The notes beneath the pieces are model-generated. The model saw only the letters and a list, made by a program, of their open reading frames with translations. It was not told the DNA's origin and made no database searches. Below, piece by piece: positions 1-6,363 of a stretch of 11,783 nucleotides of DNA. The translations under genes were made by a program, and so were the position numbers. Source of the stretch: Coriobacteriia bacterium (GTDB taxonomy: Bacteria > Actinomycetota > Coriobacteriia > Coriobacteriales > UBA8131); NCBI GenBank assembly GCA_009779015.1, contig WRFC01000015.1:1-11783 (forward strand), read 5' to 3'. Numbering within the stretch: position 1 is the first letter of the stretch; the number at the start of each line of letters is the position of its first letter.

Positions 1-614
1 AGGGCAACCTCTTGCTCTAGCTGGTATTTCTCTTCTAAGACGCGCTCGAGGGCGGTCTCGACCGTCAGGCTGTTGGCCGAGGCCTCTTGCAGGTCGTTGG
101 CCAGCTCTTGGCGGGTCAGGCGGTTGACGGCCAGTTCGGTGCTGCTCTCATCAAGCATCGCCCGCAGTATCTCGTTTTCTTGGCGCTGTGACTTCAAGGT
201 CTCGCTGAGGTCGGTGAGCAGGCCTTCGCGCTGCTCGATGCGCTCTGCGAGCTCGCGGATATTGGCTTTCAGCCTCTGGTTCTCGGGCTCGCTGGCGCTT
301 GGCGCCGTGTTGTCCCGCACCTCGTCGTGCCCTGCCTCGCCGCCTTGCCCCCCAAGGCCTTGTGCCCCACCGCCTTGCGCCCCGATGCCGCGTTGCCCAG
401 CGTAATTCTCGAGAGCCGGCCCTTCTGGGCTTTCGGGCTCGTAACCGGCCACACCCAAGAACTCCAATGTGGCCGCCAGGTCGTCGGCCTTGGCCAGCTC
501 GGCGCCTAACTCTGGCTTGCTGTCGGCAGCGAACAACAAGATATTGCCGGGGCTGTACCCGGCAGCTGCCGCATTATCTGCAAGGTCGTCTGCACAGACC
601 TCATATAAGCGCAT
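1..614 (-). CDS. Coiled-coil protein of unknown function (partial, 3' end outside window)
   Basis: I do not recognise this gene. Reading the minus strand, an open frame follows the stop of the ribbon-helix-helix gene and stays open to position 1, so the C terminus is missing; about 204 residues are visible. Residues 1-65 form a compact hydrophobic/acidic domain (start MRLYEVCADDLADN). Then comes a Gly/Gln-rich linker made of four imperfect 5-residue units (GQRGI, GAQGG, GAQGL, GGQGG). From about residue 105 to the window edge it is a long, highly charged Glu/Gln/Leu-rich helix that should form a coiled coil. Two ATG starts are possible, 641 and 614. Neither has a good Shine-Dalgarno; I chose 614 because the 9 residues before it are basic and low in complexity. 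Its order and 45-nt gap behind the ribbon-helix-helix gene suggest one operon. Structural or partition-type roles would fit but are not shown. Confidence 0.7.
   Translation of the reverse strand, partial: MRLYEVCADDLADNAAAAGYSPGNILLFAADSKPELGAELAKADDLAATLEFLGVAGYEPESPEGPALENYAGQRGIGAQGGGAQGLGGQGGEAGHDEVRDNTAPSASEPENQRLKANIRELAERIEQREGLLTDLSETLKSQRQENEILRAMLDESSTELAVNRLTRQELANDLQEASANSLTVETALERVLEEKYQLEQEVA
339..398 (-). repeat. 15-nt imperfect tandem repeat, four units, in the coiled-coil gene linker
   Basis: Four consecutive 15-nt units (398-384, 383-369, 368-354, 353-339 on the minus strand) encode GQRGI, GAQGG, GAQGL and GGQGG. The middle units share the core ggggc-caaggc pattern. The period is a multiple of three, so copy-number change would lengthen or shorten the flexible linker without breaking the frame. 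Confidence 0.6.
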
Positions 615-659
615 TTGCCCATGTCGCCCCCGCTTTTGCATTTGCTAAAAGACCTGGGT

Positions 660-872
660 TCAGGCGAGGTAGAGGTCTAGGGCCTCGCGGATCATGTCTG
701 ACGCAGTGGACGGCTCGATGCCGTTGATCTTGTTGTAGGCCGACCGCTCGATCAGCTTGATATGTTGGTCGGCATAGATATAAAAGCCCTTATAGACAGT
801 CGGGCGATCTGAGCCCTTCTCGTTCTCGAGGGCCTTTGTCAGCGCCGTCTTCTTTTGTGCTTGCTTGGCCAT
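660..872 (-). CDS. Small ribbon-helix-helix (CopG/Arc-like) DNA-binding protein
   Basis: This is a 70-residue protein. The first 20 residues are Lys-rich (MAKQAQKKTALTKA...). The C-terminal part fits a ribbon-helix-helix fold: a strand around KGFYIYAD (about residues 29-36), helix A HIKLIERSAYNKIN (about 37-50), a turn, then helix B STASDMIREALDLYL (about 55-69), which resembles the SxxIREAL helix common in CopG/MetJ/Arc-type repressors. Such proteins bind DNA as dimers through the paired strands. The ATG at 872 has a strong Shine-Dalgarno (AAGGAG, complement of 880-885) 7 nt upstream. It is divergent from the BTAD regulator and followed at once by the coiled-coil gene, so it is probably the first gene of that operon and possibly an autorepressor acting on the palindromes in 937-950. 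The family call rests on pattern only. An accessory subunit of a partition or toxin-antitoxin system is an alternative, though no toxin is visible. Confidence 0.75.
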   Translation of the reverse strand: MAKQAQKKTALTKALENEKGSDRPTVYKGFYIYADQHIKLIERSAYNKINGIEPSTASDMIREALDLYLA

Positions 873-1007
873 TTTTAAGCTCCTTTTTATTCTCTAAAAC
901 AACTTTGATTTCTCGCTTGCAAAGAAACTAAAAGTTATGCTAGCATATGCGCTTACATCTTGCAATACCCGTTTTCGTCCTGTTATTTTATTGCTGAGGG
1001 GCAGACC
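873..1007. promoter_or_regulatory. Divergent AT-rich promoter region
   Basis: This 135-nt gap between two divergent start codons is clearly more AT-rich than its surroundings. For the + strand, TTGCAA (917-922) and TAGCAT (941-946) are 18 nt apart and could be -35/-10. TTGATT (905-910) with TAAAAG (929-934), also 18 nt apart, is equally good. Each box matches the consensus at only 4 of 6 positions. TTGCAA is itself palindromic, so it could serve as a -35 in both directions, but I found no convincing minus-strand -10. That a divergent promoter lies here is likely; the exact boxes are not certain. Confidence 0.5.
937..950. promoter_or_regulatory. Overlapping palindromes, candidate operator
   Basis: ATGCTAGCAT (937-946) is a perfect 10-bp palindrome. 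It overlaps a second perfect palindrome, GCATATGC (943-950). The block covers a candidate -10 box of the BTAD gene and lies between the divergent genes, so it is a natural operator position for the ribbon-helix-helix protein encoded alongside. Palindromes of this length arise by chance in AT-rich gaps, so binding is inference only. Confidence 0.35.
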
Positions 1008-2393
1008 ATGAGAGAAAGACTAAGTACCGCATTGACAAACGAAAAGCTCAACACCCGGCAGCGCAGTCTGGCCGCGCTGATGCTTTGCCTGCGTTCTGGG
1101 CTGCTCGACGATGTCCGGGGCCTGGGCTATGAGGTCGCCGGCTCAGACATCGAGGCCTTGCGCCAAGCCGCCGGCGGTTTTTACTTAGAGGAGGATTCGG
1201 CCTGTTTCTTGGTCTCAGAGGCGCTCTCTGATGTCGATGCGGGCGACTTGGCCAGTGCGCTGCTAGAGGGCGAGCGGGCGGGCGAGCCGGCCATCATGGC
1301 GGCCAGCGAGCGCTGCCTCGCCCGCCTGACCGACTGTGCCGAGTACCTGACCGAGAATTCGGAGGCCAGCCAGGCCATTCTGGTCATCAAGCTGGCCCAG
1401 AACCTGCTCCGCCGCCAAAGCAGCCTGCTGGCGCCTGCCCCAGCCGCCCCCGCTGCGCCAGCCGCCCCAGCTGCCCCAGCTGCGCCCGCCGCGCCAGCCG
1501 CCCCAGCCGCGCCAGCTGCGTCAGCCACGTCCGCCTCGGCCGTCCCCGCCCCCGCCCACCGTCCGGCAGCCTTTCCCGACCTCCAGATACCCATCCTGCG
1601 GGTCCGCCTCTTTGGCGGCTTTGAACTTGAGCTGAACGGGCAGCCGATCGGCGACTCGCCGCTGCGCCGCGGTTTTCTCCGCCTCTTATTGGTCTTGCTG
1701 GTCTTGAACCAGGGGAGGGGGCTGGCCCGCGACACCTTGATCGAGTGGGTCTGGCCCGAAAAAGACGGCAACCAGGCGCTCGTCAGCTTTTACAACCTCT
1801 GGTCACGCCTCGGACTGGCGCTCTCGCAGCCCGGCGCGGGCAGGCCTGGGCGCCCGGCCGATGGCGTGGGGCGCCGTCCGCAGTCTGGCCAAGGCCCGTG
1901 CCCCTACCTGATCGGCCAAGATTCTCTGCTCCGCATCAACCAAGACTACGTGACCAGCGATATTGCCGAGTTTGAGCAGCTGGCGCGCAACGTGCTTTTT
2001 CATAGCGCCGGGCTGAACGACGTCCAGATCTCGATCGAGCGCCTCGAGCAGCTTTACCAGGGCGACGTCTTGGGCGGCAGCTTCAGCCATCCGCGCGTCC
2101 AGGCCGCCATCCAGCGCTACCGCAGCCTGATGGTCGATGTCATGCTCAAGGCCAACCAGATCCATGCCGCTGCCGACCGGGCAGACCTCGCCCTCTGGTA
2201 TGCCCAGAAGGCCTTTGACCTCGACAATACGCGCGAAGACGTCTATCGCGCGCTGATGACCAGCCAAGATGCCGTTGGCCAGCGCACCGGGGCACTCCAG
2301 ACCTTCTTTGCCTGCCAGCGCTTTTTAACAGAAGAGCTGGGTCTTTCGCCTTCGGAGGAGACGTCGTCTATCTATCAAGAGCTGATCTCGTAA
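1008..2393 (+). CDS. SARP-like transcriptional regulator with BTAD domain
   Basis: A 461-residue protein. Residues 1-140 are helical and unrecognised. Residues 142-188 are a Pro/Ala linker with nine Pro-Ala-Ala units. Residues about 195-300 look like an OmpR/PhoB-type winged helix of the SARP kind (ILRVRLFGGFELELNGQPI, then LARDTLIEWVWP, then SFYNLWSRLGLAL), with a Gly/Pro/Arg-rich insertion near residues 270-300. Residues about 317-461 are a bacterial transcriptional activator domain, a TPR-like helical array ending RFLTEELGLSPSEET. SARP-family proteins activate transcription, often of secondary-metabolite or developmental genes. The target is unknown. The ATG at 1008 is preferred over an in-frame TTG at 960 because GAGGGG (996-1001) lies 6 nt before it. 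No kinase partner is visible. It lies 68 nt upstream of secA on the same strand, but no functional link is shown. Confidence 0.85.
   Translation: MRERLSTALTNEKLNTRQRSLAALMLCLRSGLLDDVRGLGYEVAGSDIEALRQAAGGFYLEEDSACFLVSEALSDVDAGDLASALLEGERAGEPAIMAASERCLARLTDCAEYLTENSEASQAILVIKLAQNLLRRQSSLLAPAPAAPAAPAAPAAPAAPAAPAAPAAPAASATSASAVPAPAHRPAAFPDLQIPILRVRLFGGFELELNGQPIGDSPLRRGFLRLLLVLLVLNQGRGLARDTLIEWVWPEKDGNQALVSFYNLWSRLGLALSQPGAGRPGRPADGVGRRPQSGQGPCPYLIGQDSLLRINQDYVTSDIAEFEQLARNVLFHSAGLNDVQISIERLEQLYQGDVLGGSFSHPRVQAAIQRYRSLMVDVMLKANQIHAAADRADLALWYAQKAFDLDNTREDVYRALMTSQDAVGQRTGALQTFFACQRFLTEELGLSPSEETSSIYQELIS
1440..1520 (+). repeat. 9-nt tandem repeat encoding (Pro-Ala-Ala)x9
   Basis: Nine consecutive 9-nt units encode PAA within the BTAD regulator. 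Synonymous third bases vary (CCA/CCC, GCC/GCG/GCT), so the tract is not a recent perfect expansion, and the amino-acid pattern seems to be kept. It separates the N-terminal helical domain from the DNA-binding domain and probably acts as a stiff, extended spacer. Confidence 0.85.
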
Positions 2394-2461
2394 GCGACGC
2401 GCTGACGATAGCGTTATGATGTTCTTTCTGAGTACCACTCAAATGACAGCGAAGGATCTGC
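2394..2461 (+). promoter_or_regulatory. secA upstream region: possible -10 box, small inverted repeat, RBS
   Basis: A TATGAT hexamer at 2415-2420 matches a -10 box at five of six positions, but no reasonable -35 lies 16-18 nt upstream and there is no extended TG. Downstream, TGAGT (2429-2433) and ACTCA (2437-2441) pair around a 3-nt loop. AAGGA at 2452-2456 is the secA Shine-Dalgarno, 5 nt before the ATG. No terminator is seen after the BTAD gene, so secA may be read partly from upstream. Confidence 0.35.
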
Positions 2462-5224
2462 ATGGCCAATTTTTTCTCAAAGCTCCTTTCCGTTGGTGAA
2501 GGCCGGCAATTAAAGAACTTCAACAGCTTTGTCGATGATATAAATGAACTTGAGCCCAGTATCCAAAAGCTCAGCGATGACGGGCTGGCGGCACGTACAG
2601 CCCAGTTCCGCGAGCAGCTGGCCGCCGGTGCCGATGCCGACGACATTTTGACCGAGGCCTTTGCCACGGTCCGCGAGGCTGCCGTGCGCACGCTGGGGAT
2701 GCGCCATTTTGATGTCCAGCTGATCGGCGCTATGGCGCTCCATGCCGGGCAGATCGCCGAGATGAAGACCGGCGAAGGCAAGACCTTGGTCTCGACGCTG
2801 GCCGGCTACCTGAATGCGCTTTTGGGCAACGGCGTGCATATCGTGACAGTCAACGATTACCTGGCCAAGCGCGACTCGGAGTGGATGGGCCGCATCTACC
2901 GCTTTTTGGGCATGGATGTCGGTCTTCTCCAGAACGGTATGCCGATCGAGAGCAAGAAGCCGGCCTATGCGGCCGACGTTACCTATGGCACGAACTCGGA
3001 GTTTGGTTTTGATTACCTGCGCGACAACATGGTGATGCGGGGGCCCGACCGCGTCCAGCGTGGCCATCATTATGCCATCGTCGATGAGGTCGACTCGATT
3101 TTGATCGACGAGGCGCGCACCCCGCTGATCATCTCGGGCGCCGGCACCAAGGCCGCCGACACCTATAACCGCTTTGCCCGCGCCGTTACGAACATGCGCA
3201 ATGTCGCCGACTTTGACATGGACGAGGCCAAGCGCACTATTTATGCCACCGAGGGCGGCCTGCGCAAGATGGAGACCCTGCTCTCGATCGACGACATCTA
3301 CGCCGACCCCACCGGCCAGCTGGTCAACCACCTGCAGCAGGCCCTGCGCGCCCAGTTCCTCTTCAAGCGCGACGTCGATTATGTGGTCGTCGATGGCGAG
3401 GTCAAGATCGTCGACGAGTTCACGGGCCGCATCATGGAGGGGCGGCGCTATTCTGAAGGCCTGCATCAGGCCCTAGAGGCCAAAGAGCACGTCTTGGTGC
3501 AAGAAGAGAACCAGACGCTGGCCACGATCACGCTGCAGAACTACTTTAGGCTCTATGACAAGCTCTCGGGCATGACCGGTACGGCCATGACCGAAGACTC
3601 CGAGTTCCGCCAGATCTACAAGCTGCCGGTGATGGCCATCCCTTCGAACCGGCCTCTGGTGCGGGCGGATAAGAACGACCTCATCTACCAGTCCATCGAC
3701 GCCAAGTTCAACGCCGTGGCCGACGACGTGGCCGACCGCCACCGGGCCGGGCAGCCCTCGCTGGTGGGCACGGTCTCGATCGAGAGCTCTGAGCGGCTAG
3801 CGCGGCTGTTAGAGAAGCGCGGTATTCCGCATGAGGTCTTGAACGCCAAGTTCCATGAGCGCGAGGCGCATATCGTGGCGCAGGCCGGCCGCGCCGGCGC
3901 CGTTACGATCGCCACCAACATGGCTGGCCGCGGCACCGATATCTTGCTCGGCGGCAACGCCGAGTTCTTGGCCGAAGAGCTGCTTGTGAACCGCGGCTAC
4001 GACCTTGAAGAGCCTCTTGAGAAAGAACGCGCCGAGGCCTTGGTCGAGGCCACGGCGATCACCGAGGCCGAGCACGACCTGGTCGTCAAAGTCGGCGGCC
4101 TGGCGGTCATCGGCACCGAGCGGCACGAGGCCAGGCGCATCGACAACCAGCTGCGCGGCCGTTCTGGACGCCAGGGCGACCCCGGGCTGACGCAGTTCTA
4201 CCTCTCGCTCGAAGACGACCTGATGCGCCTCTTTGGCGGCGACCGGATGGGCCGGATAGCCAACCTGATGGCGCGCACCGACATGGATGAGGACGTGCCC
4301 ATCGACTCGGGCATGGTCTCGAAGGCCATCGAGAGCGCCCAGCGCCAGGTCGAGTCGATGCATTTTGAGACGCGCAAGCGTGTGCTCGAGTACGACGACG
4401 TTATGAACCGCCAACGCGAGGCCATCTACAACGAGCGCAACGCCATTTTGGACGGCAAAGACATCCATCTGAAGGCCGTCGATATCATCCAAGACACCGT
4501 GGAGAAGGCCGTCTCGACCTATTGCAACACCGTCATTGACGACTGGGATTGGACGGGCCTCGCCCGCTGGCTCGAAGAGCTGACTGGCGCGAGCGGCGTT
4601 GACCCACACCGTTTTTCGGACTCCGACGAGCCCGAAGAGCTGGCCTCGGCGCTCTTTGACTATCTGAACGAGATCTTAGAACAGAAAGAAACCACCATCG
4701 GCATCGACAGCATGCGCCAGCTAGAGTCGCAGGTCATGCTGCGCACGATGGACTCGCGCTGGATGGACCACCTCCAAGAGATGGATTACCTGAAGACCGG
4801 TATCGGGCTCAGGGCCTTTGGGCAGCGCGACCCCCTGACCGAGTATAAGACCGAGGCCCATGCGGCCTTTGGCGAGCTCCGCGACTCGATGTATGACGAT
4901 TACCTGCGCACACTTTTGCGCATCCAGATCATAGTGCCTGAGGAGGAGAGCCCGGCCCTCAAGATGGTCAGCTACTCGAACCCCGAAGACGAGCTGACCT
5001 CGTCGATGTCGGCAGGGCGCCCGGCCGGTGCAGGCGGCGCAAGCGGCGCTGGCGGCGCAGCGGGCGGGGCGGCGGCTCGGCCAGACGGGCAGCCCGCCGA
5101 GTTCAAGTCGCGTACCGTGAACAAGCAGGACGACCCGTTTGCGACCGTCGGCCGTAACGACCCCTGCCCCTGTGGCAGCGGCAAGAAGTTCAAGAACTGC
5201 CATGGGGCGCCAAACCGCGCATGA
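2462..5224 (+). CDS. secA: Preprotein translocase ATPase SecA
   Basis: A 920-residue protein of typical SecA length. SecA binds unfolded preproteins and uses ATP to push them through the SecYEG channel at the cytoplasmic membrane. The N terminus (MANFFSKLLSVGEGRQLK) is typical. Walker A is MKTGEGKT (residues 101-108), the DEAD-type Walker B is DEVD near residue 208 (followed by SILIDEARTPLIISG), and the second ATPase motif appears as TNMAGRGTDILLGG and QLRGRSGRQGD. The C terminus has a Gly/Ala-rich linker (about residues 855-880) and a zinc-binding tail with three Cys and one His (DPCPCGSGKKFKNCHG), which in this family contacts SecB or ribosomes. The complete motif set and zinc tail mark it as the main housekeeping SecA (SecA1-type) rather than an accessory SecA2. 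The stop overlaps the prfB start (ATGA), implying coupled translation. Confidence 0.99.
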   Translation: MANFFSKLLSVGEGRQLKNFNSFVDDINELEPSIQKLSDDGLAARTAQFREQLAAGADADDILTEAFATVREAAVRTLGMRHFDVQLIGAMALHAGQIAEMKTGEGKTLVSTLAGYLNALLGNGVHIVTVNDYLAKRDSEWMGRIYRFLGMDVGLLQNGMPIESKKPAYAADVTYGTNSEFGFDYLRDNMVMRGPDRVQRGHHYAIVDEVDSILIDEARTPLIISGAGTKAADTYNRFARAVTNMRNVADFDMDEAKRTIYATEGGLRKMETLLSIDDIYADPTGQLVNHLQQALRAQFLFKRDVDYVVVDGEVKIVDEFTGRIMEGRRYSEGLHQALEAKEHVLVQEENQTLATITLQNYFRLYDKLSGMTGTAMTEDSEFRQIYKLPVMAIPSNRPLVRADKNDLIYQSIDAKFNAVADDVADRHRAGQPSLVGTVSIESSERLARLLEKRGIPHEVLNAKFHEREAHIVAQAGRAGAVTIATNMAGRGTDILLGGNAEFLAEELLVNRGYDLEEPLEKERAEALVEATAITEAEHDLVVKVGGLAVIGTERHEARRIDNQLRGRSGRQGDPGLTQFYLSLEDDLMRLFGGDRMGRIANLMARTDMDEDVPIDSGMVSKAIESAQRQVESMHFETRKRVLEYDDVMNRQREAIYNERNAILDGKDIHLKAVDIIQDTVEKAVSTYCNTVIDDWDWTGLARWLEELTGASGVDPHRFSDSDEPEELASALFDYLNEILEQKETTIGIDSMRQLESQVMLRTMDSRWMDHLQEMDYLKTGIGLRAFGQRDPLTEYKTEAHAAFGELRDSMYDDYLRTLLRIQIIVPEEESPALKMVSYSNPEDELTSSMSAGRPAGAGGASGAGGAAGGAAARPDGQPAEFKSRTVNKQDDPFATVGRNDPCPCGSGKKFKNCHGAPNRA

Positions 5225-6360
5225 TCGAGAACCTCGCACCCGATATCGCTGTGCAGAAGGCACGCTTGGCCGAAGCCTATGACTTTCTCCACATTGTTGC
5301 TAAGCAAGAGGCTTTGGCTGGGCTCGAAAAAGGCTTTGCCCTGCCGGGCTTTTGGGACGACCAGCAACGGGCCACCCAACTGAGCAAACAGGCCGCCGAC
5401 CTGCGCGCCGACATCGAGGCTTACAGTGCGGCTGCCGGGCTGCTCGAGGACTTGGAGGTGGCGCAAGAGTTCTTGGCGGCCGAAGAGGACGAGGAGCTCT
5501 ATGCCGAGGCGTGCTCGAACCTCTTGGACGTGACCAAGCGCATCGATTTGCTTGAGCTGGCCTCGTGGTTTGATGGGCAGTTTGACTCGGGCGATGCCAT
5601 CGTCAGCGTCAACCCCGGCCAAGGCGGGCTAGAGGCGCAGGACTGGACCGATATGCTGTTTAAGATGTACCTGCGCTACGTGCAGCGGCAGGGTTGGAAG
5701 GCCGAGGTGCTGGATGCCCCCGTGGGCGAGGTGATCGGCCTCGACCATGCCACGTTTATCGTCAGCGGGCACAACGCCTACGGCATGTTGATGGCCGAGG
5801 CCGGCGTCCATCGGCTGGTGCGCATCTCGCCGACCGACATCAAGCAGCGCCGCCAGACCACCTTTGCCGGCGTTGAGGTGCTGCCGGTCCTGCCCGATGA
5901 CATCGAGGTCGAGATCAACCAGGCCGACATCCGCGTCGACGTCTTTCGCGCGAGCGGGCCGGGCGGCCAATCGGTGAACACCACCGACTCGGCCGTGCGC
6001 ATCACCCATTTACCGACGAACACCGTCGTGACCTGCCAAAACGAGAAGTCGCAGATCCAAAACAAAGATTCGGCGATGCGCATCTTAAAGTCGCGCCTCT
6101 ATGAGTTAGAGCAGGCCAAGCGCCATGCCGAGCTAGACGAGCTGCGCGGCCCCAAGGTCGAGGCGGCCTGGGGCAACCAGATCCGCAATTATGTGCTCTA
6201 CCCCTATCAGCAGGTCAAGGACCTGCGCACCGGGGTCGAGACCGGCAATGTCAACGCCGTGCTCAAAGACGGCGACCTCGACCAGTTCATCATCGCCTTT
6301 TTGCGGGCCAAGGCCCGGGGCGATAAAACGCAACTGGACGCACTCGGCAGGCAGGATTGA
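5221..6360 (+). CDS. prfB: Peptide chain release factor 2, with SPT instead of SPF
   Basis: A 379-residue class I release factor that normally recognises UGA and UAA and triggers release of the finished peptide. Alignment from memory to RF2 is continuous: the acidic N-terminal helical domain, the EAQDW motif in domain 2, the codon-recognition loop, then the catalytic GGQ at residues 248-250 (SGPGGQSVN). RRQTTFAGVEVLPV is close to actinobacterial RF2. The tripeptide that is SPF in ordinary RF2 reads Ser203-Pro204-Thr205 here; Thr is the residue RF1 has in its PAT motif. The frame is open throughout, so the programmed +1 frameshift at an early UGA found in many prfB genes is absent; the equivalent site reads TTT CTC CAC. 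The start overlaps the secA stop, and the stop is 3 nt before the transketolase gene. It is much closer to RF2 than RF1, and RF1 should be encoded elsewhere. Confidence 0.97.
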   Translation: MIENLAPDIAVQKARLAEAYDFLHIVAKQEALAGLEKGFALPGFWDDQQRATQLSKQAADLRADIEAYSAAAGLLEDLEVAQEFLAAEEDEELYAEACSNLLDVTKRIDLLELASWFDGQFDSGDAIVSVNPGQGGLEAQDWTDMLFKMYLRYVQRQGWKAEVLDAPVGEVIGLDHATFIVSGHNAYGMLMAEAGVHRLVRISPTDIKQRRQTTFAGVEVLPVLPDDIEVEINQADIRVDVFRASGPGGQSVNTTDSAVRITHLPTNTVVTCQNEKSQIQNKDSAMRILKSRLYELEQAKRHAELDELRGPKVEAAWGNQIRNYVLYPYQQVKDLRTGVETGNVNAVLKDGDLDQFIIAFLRAKARGDKTQLDALGRQD

Positions 6361-6363
6361 TCT

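Noticed and set aside
960..1007. TTG 960 as start of the BTAD regulator
   Set aside because: ATG 1008 has GAGGGG at proper spacing; TTG 960 has no ribosome binding site and lies just downstream of candidate promoter boxes.
1181..1771. 196-codon minus-strand frame rich in Gly-Ala-Ala
   Set aside because: Its repeats are only the reverse complement of the PAA-coding tract in the BTAD regulator.
2401..2416. CGCT/AGCG stem after the BTAD gene as a terminator
   Set aside because: A 4-bp stem with a 6-nt loop and no T-tract is too weak.
2510..3466. 318-codon open frame on the minus strand inside secA
   Set aside because: It is exactly antisense to the best supported gene in the window and lacks any recognisable motif; long antisense frames are common in GC-rich genes.
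3809..4609. 266-codon minus-strand frame inside secA
   Set aside because: Antisense to conserved SecA motifs and not similar to any family I know.
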